In this document: positions 7,232-15,646 of the stretch, piece by piece
Layout of the letters: every line of letters begins with the position of its first letter
Position numbering within the stretch: the first letter of the stretch is position 1
Origin: a virus
Virus record (IMG/VR): IMGVR_UViG_3300042923_000131
Span: 1-52,094 of that record
Length of the DNA: 52,094 bases
Reading direction: 5' to 3' (one strand)
Program-made: the position numbers and the translations under genes
The notes under the pieces: generated by a model
Seen by the model: only the letters and a program-made list of their open reading frames with translations
The model's database searches: none
What the model was told of the DNA's origin: nothing

Positions 7232-7260
7232 TTGACATAAGCTCACTTAAATGATAGAAT
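7232..7260 (+). promoter_or_regulatory. Promoter P3 (TTGACA-N17-TAGAAT)
   Basis: A consensus -35 TTGACA (7232-7237) is followed by a 17-bp spacer and TAGAAT (7255-7260). The leader ends in CGCTTAGGAGAGTGGAG before ATG 7314. Confidence 0.85.
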
Positions 7261-7313
7261 AAAGATAACAACAAGAACAAAAATAAAATATATCGCTTAG
7301 GAGAGTGGAGAAA

Positions 7314-7505
7314 ATGCAAAAGAAAATTTATCAAGATTACAGCAAAGATTTATACAAAATGGTAAAAAGAAGTCTTAAGACAGTAAGTGAAGCAATTGAC
7401 AATTATACAGGATATTTAAGAGCTTTAGTTGATTTGAATTTAATAGATAAAGAAGAGAAAAGCAAAGAGCTAGAAAAGTTTGTAGAGAAGTTATTTTGGA
7501 TTTAA
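7314..7505 (+). CDS. Hypothetical helical protein, 63 aa
   Basis: A small, charged, all-helical product. GTG 7305 is in frame, but it forms part of the conserved AGGAGAGTGG leader box that precedes ATG starts elsewhere in the genome, so I take ATG 7314. The family is unrecognised. Confidence 0.65.
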   Translation: MQKKIYQDYSKDLYKMVKRSLKTVSEAIDNYTGYLRALVDLNLIDKEEKSKELEKFVEKLFWI

Positions 7506-7509
7506 CATT

Positions 7510-7535
7510 AAGAGCCTTCGGGCTCTATCTTTATA
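7510..7535 (+). terminator. UUCG-loop hairpin, likely terminator
   Basis: AGAGCC/GGCTCT (7511-7516/7521-7526) closes a stable UUCG tetraloop and is followed by ATCTTTATA. The T-run is weak, so read-through into the 7548 gene is likely. Confidence 0.6.
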
Positions 7536-7547
7536 AGAGGTGATAAT

Positions 7548-7841
7548 ATGAATGAAGAAGTTTATAAGTATTTAACCAACTTAGGAATTGACGCAGATAG
7601 ATTTGATGAGTTTATAAAAGCGATATGTAAAATAACAAAGAATCTTTATGATACCGTATCTAATATATGGAATGAGATTAAGAAGTTTTTAAGCTTAAGT
7701 GAAGCAGATAATATGGATAGCTTATTAGATAACAGAATGATATTTAAACCAGTGTTTACTAAGAACGAAAAGTATTTAGCTTATATTTATAACAATAAAA
7801 TAAGTAAAAAAATATTAATTAATTGTAGAAATAATATATAA
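7548..7841 (+). CDS. Hypothetical protein, 97 aa
   Basis: A mixed helical protein with a basic C-terminus, preceded by AAGAGGTG. The family is unrecognised. It lies between the UUCG hairpin and promoter P4 and may form a unit with 7314-7505. Confidence 0.6.
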   Translation: MNEEVYKYLTNLGIDADRFDEFIKAICKITKNLYDTVSNIWNEIKKFLSLSEADNMDSLLDNRMIFKPVFTKNEKYLAYIYNNKISKKILINCRNNI

Positions 7842-7846
7842 AATAG

Positions 7847-7875
7847 TTGACTTAAAGTACATAAAGTGATATAAT
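7847..7875 (+). promoter_or_regulatory. Promoter P4 (TTGACT-N17-TATAAT)
   Basis: The -35 is TTGACT 7847-7852, the spacer is 17 bp, and the -10 is TATAAT 7870-7875 preceded by GTGA. TGTAAG four bases after the -10 is a variant of the TGTACA seen at the same place in other promoters. Confidence 0.85.
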
Positions 7876-7923
7876 GAATGTAAGAAGAAAAACAAATATA
7901 AACACTCAGAGGAGAGATTGAAT

Positions 7924-8202
7924 ATGAAAATAACAGCGAAGAATAAAGAAGTTATGTTTACAGAAAAATACTTAGAGGAAAATACTTATGAGTATAACGT
8001 AATTAATGTTAAACCTACAAACAAAGCAGTAATTTTGCAAGCAGATTGTGAAGAGTGTTCACCAGTAGGAAAAATAACAAAATTTAATTTAATTGTAATC
8101 GAGAAAGATAATATATTGTATTTAGTAAATCAAGATTTTACAACTTGTGCCAGCTATAATTTATTAACAGATGAATATAAAAACTTATTTAACGAAATAT
8201 AA
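7924..8202 (+). CDS. Hypothetical protein, 92 aa
   Basis: A small beta-rich protein with a Cys pair (DCEEC). ATG 7924 is preferred over TTG 7918, which leaves too little space after AGAGGAGAG. It is expressed from P4 with the conserved ACACTCAGAGGAG leader. The family is unrecognised. Confidence 0.65.
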   Translation: MKITAKNKEVMFTEKYLEENTYEYNVINVKPTNKAVILQADCEECSPVGKITKFNLIVIEKDNILYLVNQDFTTCASYNLLTDEYKNLFNEI

Positions 8203-8209
8203 AACAAAA

Positions 8210-8238
8210 CATATGAGGGAGAAATCCCTCAACATATG
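8210..8238 (+). other. Hairpin just upstream of the tRNA
   Basis: GAGGG/CCCTC (8215-8219/8226-8230) is extended by CATAT/ATATG (8210-8214/8234-8238) across a small bulge. Its 3' arm reaches the first base of the tRNA acceptor stem, so it may be a 5' processing signal or a terminator of the 7924 gene. Confidence 0.5.
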
Positions 8239-8311
8239 CAAGTGTAGTTCAATAGCAGAACAATGGCTTTCCAAGTCGCAGACGGTAGTTCGATTCTATC
8301 CACTTGCTCCA
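8238..8311 (+). tRNA. tRNA-Gly (anticodon UCC)
   Basis: The acceptor GCAAGTG (8238-8244) pairs with CACTTGC (8301-8307). The discriminator is T8308, usual for bacterial Gly, and CCA (8309-8311) is encoded. The D stem is GTTC/GAAC, the anticodon TCC (8270-8272) sits in a TTTCCAA loop, and the T arm GGTAG-TTCGATT-CTATC is normal. Two oddities are the 7-nt D loop (AATAGCA) without the usual GG and an A-C mismatch at the base of the anticodon stem. It reads GGA/GGG codons, which suits the Gly-rich phage structural proteins. Confidence 0.93.
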
Positions 8312-8342
8312 ATAAATAATTTAAAAATAAAAGCAAAAACAC

Positions 8343-8371
8343 TTTACAAAGCAAAGCATTCGTGATATAAT
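8343..8371 (+). promoter_or_regulatory. Promoter P5 (TTTACA-N17-TATAAT)
   Basis: The -35 is TTTACA 8343-8348, the spacer is 17 bp, and the -10 is TATAAT 8366-8371 with GTGA before it. TGTACA lies at 8375-8380, four bases after the -10. The leader ends in AACACTTAGGAGAGTGG. Confidence 0.87.
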
Positions 8372-8415
8372 GATTGTACAGAAACAAACAAATAACACTT
8401 AGGAGAGTGGAGAAT

Positions 8416-8574
8416 ATGAAATTAACAAGAGAAGAAAGAATAAAAGCAGTATTAGAAGAAACATTGGCTCAAATAGTTGTAATGGTTGAAATGGAAGCAG
8501 ATAATGAAGCTATAACATTTTATAACAATACACAATTACAAGCTATAATGTTAATAGCTCAGGAGGGCGAATAA
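8416..8574 (+). CDS. Hypothetical helical protein, 52 aa
   Basis: A very short acidic helical product. ATG 8416 follows the conserved CACTTAGGAGAGTGGAGAAT leader; the longer frame from 8374 would run through that leader and is rejected. The stop overlaps the next start (ATAATGAG). The family is unrecognised. Confidence 0.65.
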   Translation: MKLTREERIKAVLEETLAQIVVMVEMEADNEAITFYNNTQLQAIMLIAQEGE

Positions 8575-8849
8575 TGAGCAAGATGTTAGTATGGAATAAA
8601 GATAAGAATGGATTTGAAATAAAAGAGCAAGAAGAAGTATATGGCGATAAAACTAAAGTATTTAAAATAGTAGAAGGCTTTTGGATGAGTGAAGAAGAAT
8701 TGATATCAGCTTTTAATAAAGAAGGATATGAAGTTTTACTTGTAGAAGATGAAAGAATAGTAGTTTGTGGAAATGAAGAAGAAGATACGGATTTTGAATT
8801 GGAATTTGAATTAGTAAGAGCAAATAAAACAATAACAGTAAAATACTAA
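8574..8849 (+). CDS. Hypothetical acidic protein, 91 aa
   Basis: A small acidic alpha/beta protein, coupled to the upstream gene and preceded by CAGGAGGGCGA. It has no recognised motif. The 8862 gene follows in the same unit. Confidence 0.62.
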   Translation: MSKMLVWNKDKNGFEIKEQEEVYGDKTKVFKIVEGFWMSEEELISAFNKEGYEVLLVEDERIVVCGNEEEDTDFELEFELVRANKTITVKY

Positions 8850-8861
8850 GGAGAGTGTATA

Positions 8862-9530
8862 ATGAGAAAATTTATAAATACAACTACTGGAATAATAAAA
8901 ACAGAAGAAGAACTTAAAAAAGAATTTGCAGAAGAAGTGGAAATAGAAATAACAGAAAGCGAAGACCCTATATTATTTAAAAAAGAACTTGAAGCACATA
9001 TACAGACAATGATTATGCTAGATATAATTACAGAAGTAACAAGAAGATTCTTAGCAGCAGATGATGAAGTATATAGTTTAGAAGAATTAAAAGAAGAACA
9101 ATTTGAAAGTGAGTATAATGAGTATAAACATTTAGGATTTGAGAAGTGGATTATAGAAGCTACAAAGCAAGAGTTCATAATAGAAATAACAGATATGATT
9201 GCTTTGCAAAATGAAATACTAAAAGAATTTAAGAAAAGAGGTTATAAACCTTTAGACGATAATGAAGACGCAATGACAGTATATCTAAAACAAAGTTTAG
9301 AAGCTGATTCAAGTTATACTATACAACAATATGTTATAGATACGATAGACAATTTTCCAGATGATATAGAATTAATAGCAGAAGTAGTAGAACCAATAGA
9401 ACTAGATGAAACAGATATACAAGCAGAAAGATATGAAGTAGAGGAAGAAGAAATAGATTATGATGAGATAATAAAGCAATACAGTGATGAAGATTTATTA
9501 AATGAAATACAAAGAAGAATAAACAATTAA
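8862..9530 (+). CDS. Hypothetical acidic protein, 222 aa
   Basis: Strongly acidic and helical, with many Glu clusters and an EEEEIDYDEIIKQYSDEDLL tail. AAGGAGAGTG precedes ATG 8862. The acidity would suit a DNA mimic or a protein-sequestering early gene, but no motif supports this. It is the last gene before the packaging module, and a strong terminator follows at 9597. Confidence 0.62.
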   Translation: MRKFINTTTGIIKTEEELKKEFAEEVEIEITESEDPILFKKELEAHIQTMIMLDIITEVTRRFLAADDEVYSLEELKEEQFESEYNEYKHLGFEKWIIEATKQEFIIEITDMIALQNEILKEFKKRGYKPLDDNEDAMTVYLKQSLEADSSYTIQQYVIDTIDNFPDDIELIAEVVEPIELDETDIQAERYEVEEEEIDYDEIIKQYSDEDLLNEIQRRINN

Positions 9531-9540
9531 AATAAAAAAA

Positions 9541-9572
9541 GGAATCTTGAATAACTTATAGCAAGTAGTTCC
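9541..9572 (+). other. Intergenic hairpin
   Basis: GGAA-T-CTTG (9541-9549) pairs with CAAG-TAG-TTCC (9562-9572), two four-pair stacks around a small internal loop. No T-run follows. It lies just before the strong terminator at 9597. Confidence 0.45.
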
Positions 9573-9596
9573 TTAACAAAAATAAGAAAAGGGAAT

Positions 9597-9620
9597 CCTA
9601 GTCAGTAGACTGGGTTTTTC
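9597..9620 (+). terminator. Rho-independent terminator before the packaging genes
   Basis: CCTAGTC/GACTGGG (7 bp, one G-U pair) with an AGTA loop is followed directly by TTTTTC. It separates the early accessory block from the terminase operon. Confidence 0.88.
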
Positions 9621-9683
9621 TTGGTTTAAAGGAATGTGATAATATGAAAAGCAATCGATAAAGTAAAAGAAGGTGGACAGAAA

Positions 9684-10265
9684 GTGGGTAAGAAAAATAA
9701 TTCAAAAGTAGATGAATGGTTAGAGGAAGAGAAGCTTTTATTATTACAATGTTGGGCTAGAGATTATACCAACGAAGACATAGCAGATAAGATTGGAATA
9801 GGAACACCAACATTATGGAAATGGAGAAAAGAGTTTCCACAGATTGAAGAAGCCTTAAAGATAGGCAGAGAGATAGTAGATTATAAAGTAGAGAATGCAT
9901 TATTAAAAATAGCTCTAGGATTTAAAACCACAGAAGTAAAGACAATCATTAACGGTGACCAAGATGAGAAAGGTAATAGGAAAGTAAGAATAGAAAAGAC
10001 AGAGAAAGAGATTACTCCTAATGTAACTGCAATACTTGCTTGGCTTAATAACAGAAAATCAGATGATTGGAAAAGAAACAGAGATAACGTTATGGAGTTG
10101 AACGATAATGATTCTAACATAACAGTAAATATAGTAAGACATAATGATGAAGTAGCAAAGCAAAAGGTACTGGATAATAATGTAAAAGATAAAAAAGGAA
10201 AAACTAAAAAGGCTGATATAGATATAGAAGCTGATTGGGATGCAGACGATTGGGATAAGGAATAA
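9684..10265 (+). CDS. terS: Terminase small subunit
   Basis: TerS recognises the phage packaging site and loads TerL. Residues 10-55 hold a helix-turn-helix of the phage TerS/Helix_turn_helix type (CWARDYTNEDIADKIGIGTP), then a helical core (EALKIGREIVDYKVENALLKIALG) for oligomerisation and a charged tail. Start is GTG 9684 after AAGGTGG. It ends five bases before TerL. A five-codon frame just upstream (ATG 9644) is too short to trust. Confidence 0.9.
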   Translation: MGKKNNSKVDEWLEEEKLLLLQCWARDYTNEDIADKIGIGTPTLWKWRKEFPQIEEALKIGREIVDYKVENALLKIALGFKTTEVKTIINGDQDEKGNRKVRIEKTEKEITPNVTAILAWLNNRKSDDWKRNRDNVMELNDNDSNITVNIVRHNDEVAKQKVLDNNVKDKKGKTKKADIDIEADWDADDWDKE

Positions 10266-10270
10266 AGCTT

Positions 10271-11623
10271 ATGGAAATAAAGAAAGAAGTAACCGATAGG
10301 TTTGCAGACTTTATATTCGACTTTGATTATGAGCAGTATATGCTAGTAGGTGGTTATGGTTCAGGTAAATCATATCAAGTAGGATTAAAGCTTATATTAA
10401 AATGTCTACAAGAGAAACGTAAAGTATTAGTAGTAAGAGAAGTATATAGCACAATCAAAGAAAGCTGTTATGACTTACTATTAGAGATACTAACTGATAT
10501 GGATTTATTAGCTAACATGGAATCACGTAAAGATAGAAAGACAAAAGTACAAAGTAGAAAAGCACCATTAGAATTTATATTTCCAAATGGTAGTAGAATA
10601 ATATTTAGAGGTATGGATGAGCCTGCCAAAGTAAAGTCAATCAATGACGTATCTATAGTATGGTTAGAGGAATGCTCAGAAATAAAATATGATGCTTATA
10701 AAGAATTACTTGGTAGAATAAGAACTCCTAATATAAGCTTACATTTTATACTATCATGTAATCCAGTAGGAAAAGATAATTGGGTATATCAACATTTCTT
10801 TAAACGTTTAGATAACGAAGGCAATGAAGACGTAATATTAGATGATGAAAAACTATATGTGAAGAAAACCATAATAGTTAATGGAGTATACTATCATCAC
10901 TCAACACCAGACGATAATCCATTCTTGCCTAAAGAATACTTAGCTAGATTAGATGATATACAGAATTATGACTATCCATTATATAGAGTAGCTCGTCATG
11001 GTAGATTTGGAGCTAACGGTACTAGAGTATTACCACAGTTCACAGTTGCTTTAAATGCTAAAAGATTTAGAAACGATGTTAAAGCTATTCCTCAGCAACA
11101 TCATTATTATGGTTTTGACTTTGGATTCGAATCATCATATAATGCAGTAGTAAGTATGGCAGTAGATACAAAGAATAAGTATTTATACATATACGATGAA
11201 ATCTATGTAAACCATATAACAGATGATAAAATGGTAGAGAGAAAAGATATGAAAGATTTTAAAAAGAAACAAGAATCAACTGAGAATATAAACTATCTAG
11301 TAGCAGATAATGAAGACCCTAAAGCTATTAGTTATTATAGACAATCAGGCTTTAAGATAAGAGGTTGCAGAAACAAGTTCGCAGGCTCAAGACTCAGTAA
11401 TACAAGGAAGATAAAAAGATTCAAGAAGATTATATGTAGTCCTAAATGCAAGAATGTAATAAGAGAACTAAGAGACTTAACATATAAGAAGGATAAACAA
11501 GGTAGAGTAATATATGACGATTTCAATATTGACCCTCATACATTCAGTGCAATATGGTATGGGTTAGATACTTATATAGTAGCAGACTTAAAAGATAGAA
11601 AGATTAACAGTAAAGCAGGTTAA
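10271..11623 (+). CDS. terL: Terminase large subunit
   Basis: This is the DNA-packaging ATPase and headful nuclease. Walker A is GGYGSGKS (27-34), Walker B is VSIVWLEE (127-134), and the coupling motif SCNP follows at 162-165. The RNase-H-like nuclease has D283 (YYGFDFGFE), D346 (LVADNEDP) and D421/H423 (NIDPHTF). The length (450 residues) and layout match PBSX/SPP1-type terminases, consistent with headful (pac) packaging and a circularly permuted genome. The usual late DA motif reads SA here. Confidence 0.96.
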   Translation: MEIKKEVTDRFADFIFDFDYEQYMLVGGYGSGKSYQVGLKLILKCLQEKRKVLVVREVYSTIKESCYDLLLEILTDMDLLANMESRKDRKTKVQSRKAPLEFIFPNGSRIIFRGMDEPAKVKSINDVSIVWLEECSEIKYDAYKELLGRIRTPNISLHFILSCNPVGKDNWVYQHFFKRLDNEGNEDVILDDEKLYVKKTIIVNGVYYHHSTPDDNPFLPKEYLARLDDIQNYDYPLYRVARHGRFGANGTRVLPQFTVALNAKRFRNDVKAIPQQHHYYGFDFGFESSYNAVVSMAVDTKNKYLYIYDEIYVNHITDDKMVERKDMKDFKKKQESTENINYLVADNEDPKAISYYRQSGFKIRGCRNKFAGSRLSNTRKIKRFKKIICSPKCKNVIRELRDLTYKKDKQGRVIYDDFNIDPHTFSAIWYGLDTYIVADLKDRKINSKAG

Positions 11624-11624
11624 C

Positions 11625-11694
11625 TATAATCTTTATAAGGAAGTGGTCAATATCTCCCTGTGAGCTTGGGTTAAAGCTCAACAAATAGATTATA
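11625..11694 (+). promoter_or_regulatory. Structured leader of the holin gene
   Basis: An 8-bp outer stem TATAATCT/AGATTATA (11625-11632/11687-11694) encloses a 7-bp hairpin TGAGCTT/AAGCTCA (11661-11667/11674-11680). The holin ribosome binding site (AAGGAG) follows directly after the outer stem. A six-codon frame (GTG GTC AAT ATC TCC CTG, then TGA) lies inside it after AAGGAA. This looks like translational timing control of lysis; it is inferred from pairing only. Confidence 0.5.
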
Positions 11695-11709
11695 AGGAGA
11701 ATGATATAA

Positions 11710-12006
11710 ATGGCAAGTAAAGATATAAACGCAAATGTAACAGTAACTACAACTGTAAAGAAGAAAGTAGATTGGGTTGGTAAATTAACAAGTAGAAAGT
11801 TCTGGGGTGCAGTAACTGGATTTACTACAAGTCTTATGTATTTATTGAATGTAGCAGACACAGAAGCAACTAAGATTACAGCATTGATTATGGCAGGAGC
11901 ATCACTGATAGCTTATATGATAGGTGAGGGTTTAGCAGACTCAAATAAACAGAACTTAAATACAGGAATAGTAGAGCTAGAACAAACAGAAGAAGGTGAA
12001 GAATAA
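11710..12006 (+). CDS. Holin
   Basis: A small membrane protein of 98 residues. The core SRKFWGAVTGFTTSLMYLL and a second hydrophobic stretch (TALIMAGASLIAYMIGEGLA) form the two-helix pattern of phage holins that let endolysin through the membrane. The C-terminus is acidic. It overlaps the amidase start by 1 nt (ATAATG), giving a classic holin-endolysin pair. The location between TerL and portal is unusual. Confidence 0.88.
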   Translation: MASKDINANVTVTTTVKKKVDWVGKLTSRKFWGAVTGFTTSLMYLLNVADTEATKITALIMAGASLIAYMIGEGLADSNKQNLNTGIVELEQTEEGEE

Positions 12007-12953
12007 TGTTAAAGCTATTATCATACGCAGGTCATGGTGGTAAAGATGGTGGCTCGTCTTCTAATGGAGTATTAGAGAAAAACCTAACATTAGATTTAGA
12101 TGCAAGATTCTCAGAGTTAATGAGTAGGCAAGCTAATGTAAGTGTTATTAGAGGTAGAACAACAGATGTATATACAGAGTCTAATGCTAGAGCAGCTAAA
12201 GTAAAGAGCTCAGGAGTTGATATATGTATAGACCATCATGTTAATAGTAACGCAGGTACGCCGGGTAAAGGAGCAGAAGTTCTAGTGTCTGTAAAAAGTA
12301 AAGGTGTTCTAGGAAAGCTTATATTAGAAGAATTAGTTAAACTTGATGGTATGGTTTCAAGAGGTATTAAACAAAAATATAATAGTAGTGGTGGAGATTA
12401 TTATTATATGCATAGACAGACAGGCTCAGTAGAAACAGTAATCATTGAGTATGGCTTCATTAATAATGATGAAGATAGAAATAGACTCTTACAAGAAGAC
12501 TACAGACAACAGTGTGCACAAGCCGTAGTCAACGCTGTATTGAGATATAAGAACTTAAGTAGTACAGAAACTAATCAAACAATAGAGACTCCTATATCTA
12601 ATCCTACTCAGTCTCAGCCAACTATAGATAAGCCAACTATAGCTGATATTCAGTCAAGATTCAATATGTTGTTAAGAGGTAAAGTAACTGCGTTAGATGT
12701 AGATGGAAAACCTGGGCCACTTACAAGAGTATCAGCTAAGAAAGTAATATTGAAAGACTATACAAATAATATAGCAGTAACATGGGTACAAAGAGTTCTC
12801 AAATACTTAGGCTTATATAATGGAGACATAGATGCTAAATATGGACCTAAGACAGCAAGTGCAATAAGACAATTCCAAACGAATTATAATTTATTAGTAG
12901 ATGGCAAAACAGGTTCTCAAACTTGGGGTAAGCTATTCGATTTAATGTCTTAA
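12006..12953 (+). CDS. Endolysin: N-acetylmuramoyl-L-alanine amidase with peptidoglycan-binding domain
   Basis: This enzyme cuts the amide bond between MurNAc and L-Ala to release phage. The N-terminal Amidase_3 domain (1-175) has the zinc ligands H10 (YAGHGGKDGG), E24 and H77 (DICIDHHVNSN), and catalytic E148 (VIIEYGFINN). A Thr/Ser/Pro linker leads to a PG_binding_1 domain (about 245-315: VQRVLKYLGLYNGDIDAKYG and TASAIRQFQ). The wall type implied is Gram-positive. It starts within the holin stop. Confidence 0.95.
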   Translation: MLKLLSYAGHGGKDGGSSSNGVLEKNLTLDLDARFSELMSRQANVSVIRGRTTDVYTESNARAAKVKSSGVDICIDHHVNSNAGTPGKGAEVLVSVKSKGVLGKLILEELVKLDGMVSRGIKQKYNSSGGDYYYMHRQTGSVETVIIEYGFINNDEDRNRLLQEDYRQQCAQAVVNAVLRYKNLSSTETNQTIETPISNPTQSQPTIDKPTIADIQSRFNMLLRGKVTALDVDGKPGPLTRVSAKKVILKDYTNNIAVTWVQRVLKYLGLYNGDIDAKYGPKTASAIRQFQTNYNLLVDGKTGSQTWGKLFDLMS

Positions 12954-12971
12954 TAGAAAGATGGTGTAAAC

Positions 12972-14627
12972 ATGGCAAATGAAACAAATCCAACGATACA
13001 AAATAATAAAGGTAATGTAACTGTATTCTCAGCATATAACAAGATACCGTATGCTATACTTAACTCAGAAGTGGATGGTTCAGCAACAGAAGTATTAAGA
13101 GAAATGGGTGAGATACAAAAACTCTACAGTGTATATAAAAAAGGTATGGCGTTTACACCAGAAGGAAGTGGTGGACATTATTTGCCGGCTGACTTAAGAT
13201 ATAAGAAGACTGCAACTTTGATAAATAAAGAAGCAAGATTCTTATTCTGTGAAATGCCAGATATTAAAATAAAGCCTCAAGGTAATGTAGAGAAGACAAC
13301 AGATGATGCAAAAGATAATGTACAAAGAATGCAAAGTTTAGTGAATAAAATTCTTAAAGAGAATAAGTTTGAAAGTATTCTTTTAAAAGCAGCAAGAGAT
13401 TGTTTCATAGGCAAGAGAGTTGCTTTAGTAGCTAATTTTAATGAAGAGTTTGGAGTTACTGTAAGCTTCTTGCCTAGTCTTAATTTTGTATATGAGACTA
13501 GAATGGATAACACAGAAATATTAACAAAGTTTGTATGCTTTACTACTGTGAAGAATAAAGTTGCTTTAGATGAAAGACGAATCTTTAAAAAGAAGTATAT
13601 ATTACTTTATGAAAAAGATGAAGAAACTGGTGATGAATCAGCTAAACCAGTATGCTACATTGAAGAAGGACTTTATGACGGTAGAGGAGTATTAGTAGAA
13701 GAGGTAACACCTTTGCAGCCAACTCTTTTAGATAGAATACCGGTATCTATTATAGTTAATGATGGATTAACTGGTGAAGTTAAAGGAGAGTCAGAAGTAG
13801 AACTTTTAAGTGACTATGAAAAGTGGTTTAGTAGACTCAGTAATGCAGATATAGATAGTGAACGTAAGAATATGAATCCAGTAAAATATACAGTAGACAT
13901 GGACACAAACTCTACTAAGTCGTTAAGCACATCACCGGGTTCTTTTTGGGATTTACTATCAGACCAAAATCTTGACCATGGAAATCCATCAGCAGGAATC
14001 TTGGAAAGTAGTATGTCTTATAGTCAAGCTTTATCAACTACTCTACAGAGAATAAAAGCTTCAATGCATGAAGAAGTAGATATACCAGATATAAGTCTTG
14101 AAAGTATGGCGGGAGTAATAACGTCAGGTAAAGCACTCAAAGCTATATACTGGCCATTAATAGTAAGATGTAAAGAGAAGATGAAAGTATGGGGCCCAGC
14201 TATAGAATATATAATTAAGATAATTATAGAAGGTGCTATGTTATATCCAGATACTATTAAAAAGTATACAGAGGAAGTATTTTTCCCATCAGATTATGAA
14301 ATAAATATTGAAGTTAATTATCCATTACCAGAAGATGAAATAGAAGAGAAAGAAATTGATTTAGCAGAAGTATCAGCACAAACTCTATCTAAGAAATCTT
14401 ATATGAAGAAATGGAGATTGTTGACAGACTCAGAAGCAGATGAAGAACTTGAGCAGATTGCTTTAGAGTTGTCTATGCTTGAAATGGGTACAAGTGGTTT
14501 AGGTGGAGAAACAGAAGTTCAGATGGATGATGATTTGAGTACTCCTGTGGAGACTATAGATGATGAGCAACAGATAGATGAACCAGAAGATATAGAAGAA
14601 GACACAAAAAAAGAAGTCATTGAATAG
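12972..14627 (+). CDS. Portal protein (SPP1 gp6-like)
   Basis: The dodecameric portal forms the DNA channel at one capsid vertex. The 551-residue length, the position after terminase and lysis genes, and features such as LNSEVDGSATEVLREMG, the conserved YEKWFSRLSNADIDSERKN and the long C-terminal helices ending in an acidic tail fit the SPP1-type portal family. AAAGATGGTG precedes ATG 12972. The minor head protein follows, as in SPP1. Confidence 0.88.
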   Translation: MANETNPTIQNNKGNVTVFSAYNKIPYAILNSEVDGSATEVLREMGEIQKLYSVYKKGMAFTPEGSGGHYLPADLRYKKTATLINKEARFLFCEMPDIKIKPQGNVEKTTDDAKDNVQRMQSLVNKILKENKFESILLKAARDCFIGKRVALVANFNEEFGVTVSFLPSLNFVYETRMDNTEILTKFVCFTTVKNKVALDERRIFKKKYILLYEKDEETGDESAKPVCYIEEGLYDGRGVLVEEVTPLQPTLLDRIPVSIIVNDGLTGEVKGESEVELLSDYEKWFSRLSNADIDSERKNMNPVKYTVDMDTNSTKSLSTSPGSFWDLLSDQNLDHGNPSAGILESSMSYSQALSTTLQRIKASMHEEVDIPDISLESMAGVITSGKALKAIYWPLIVRCKEKMKVWGPAIEYIIKIIIEGAMLYPDTIKKYTEEVFFPSDYEINIEVNYPLPEDEIEEKEIDLAEVSAQTLSKKSYMKKWRLLTDSEADEELEQIALELSMLEMGTSGLGGETEVQMDDDLSTPVETIDDEQQIDEPEDIEEDTKKEVIE

Positions 14628-14639
14628 GCGGTGTTTTGA

Positions 14640-15548
14640 GTGGCTGAGTTGAATCTAAAAAAAGCTGAAAAGATGAAAGATGAACTTACAAAGAAGCAGC
14701 AGATTAAGATAAGAAATTTATACAAAGAAGCAGCAAGAGAAGTAGGTAAAGAAGCAAGAGCATTGAAGAATATTAAGTCTGGTTCAAAAGTTATAGAAAG
14801 AGCTAGACTTTATGATTTAGAGAGAAAGATAAGAAAGCAAATAAAAATCATATCATGGGAAATAGAGACAGGAATTAAGAGTGATATGTATGGATTATCA
14901 AGAGTAATAGCGGAAGAGAATGAAGGTTTTATTAATAAGATTGGTATAAAAGAAACTGGCTTATTCTCAGGAGTTCCAGACTCAGTAGTTAAAGCTATCT
15001 CATCAGGTAAAGTGTATAATAGTGGATGGAGTTTATCAAGTAGAATATGGTCAATAGAAGAAAAGACTTTAAAAGATATTCACTCAGTAATAGCTAAAGG
15101 ACTTATAGAGAATAAAAGTTCTTATGATATAGCCAAAGATTTAGAAAAATATGTAGACCCAAAAGCTAAGAAAGATTGGTCATGGAGTAAAGTATATCCG
15201 AACACTAACAAAGTAGTTGATTTCAATGCACAAAGATTAGCAAGAACATTAATTCAACATTCATATCAACAAGCTTTTGTAGAGACAACTTATTATAATC
15301 CGTTCATCACAGGATATCAATGGATAAGTGAATTGATACATGATAGAACTTGTGACGTATGTAGACAAAGACATTTAGAGATATTTGATAAAGATAGTTT
15401 ACCACTTGACCATCCAATGGGATTATGTAACGTAATAGCAGTCATTCCTGATTCTCTACAAAATATAGCTAGTAAGATAGGAGATTGGAGTAATAGTCCA
15501 ACAGGAACATATCCAGATATAGATATTTGGAGTAAACATATGAGATAA
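14640..15548 (+). CDS. Minor capsid / head morphogenesis protein (SPP1 gp7, Mu F-like)
   Basis: An N-terminal helical region is followed by the Mu-F domain: FNAQRLARTLIQHSYQQAFV, then ISELIHDRTCDVCRQRH and LPLDHPMGLC, the usual Cys/His signature. The protein binds the portal and is packaged in the procapsid in few copies. GTG 14640 follows AGGCGGTG. The gene order matches SPP1-type phages. Confidence 0.9.
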   Translation: MAELNLKKAEKMKDELTKKQQIKIRNLYKEAAREVGKEARALKNIKSGSKVIERARLYDLERKIRKQIKIISWEIETGIKSDMYGLSRVIAEENEGFINKIGIKETGLFSGVPDSVVKAISSGKVYNSGWSLSSRIWSIEEKTLKDIHSVIAKGLIENKSSYDIAKDLEKYVDPKAKKDWSWSKVYPNTNKVVDFNAQRLARTLIQHSYQQAFVETTYYNPFITGYQWISELIHDRTCDVCRQRHLEIFDKDSLPLDHPMGLCNVIAVIPDSLQNIASKIGDWSNSPTGTYPDIDIWSKHMR

Positions 15549-15577
15549 AAATAAATAGTAAATAATTAAAATAAAAG

Positions 15578-15606
15578 TTGTACTATTTATATATATATGT
15601 TATAAT
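15578..15606 (+). promoter_or_regulatory. Promoter P6 (TTGTAC-N17-TATAAT)
   Basis: The -35 is TTGTAC 15578-15583, the spacer is 17 bp, and the -10 is TATAAT 15601-15606 with TG at the extended position. It lies inside the head operon and boosts the zinc-ribbon, scaffold and capsid genes. The leader carries the TTACTTAGGAGAGTGG box. Confidence 0.82.
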
Positions 15607-15646
15607 AATAGTAGATACAAAAACAAATTACTTAGGAGAGTGGATA

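Noticed and set aside
8171-8365. Open frame across the tRNA region
   Set aside because: It overlaps the tRNA-Gly and its upstream hairpin, has no ribosome binding site, and its translation mirrors the tRNA sequence.
15578-15646. Long N-terminal extension of zinc-ribbon protein A
   Set aside because: It covers promoter P6 and the leader box and has no ribosome binding site; the ATG at 15647 follows the conserved box.
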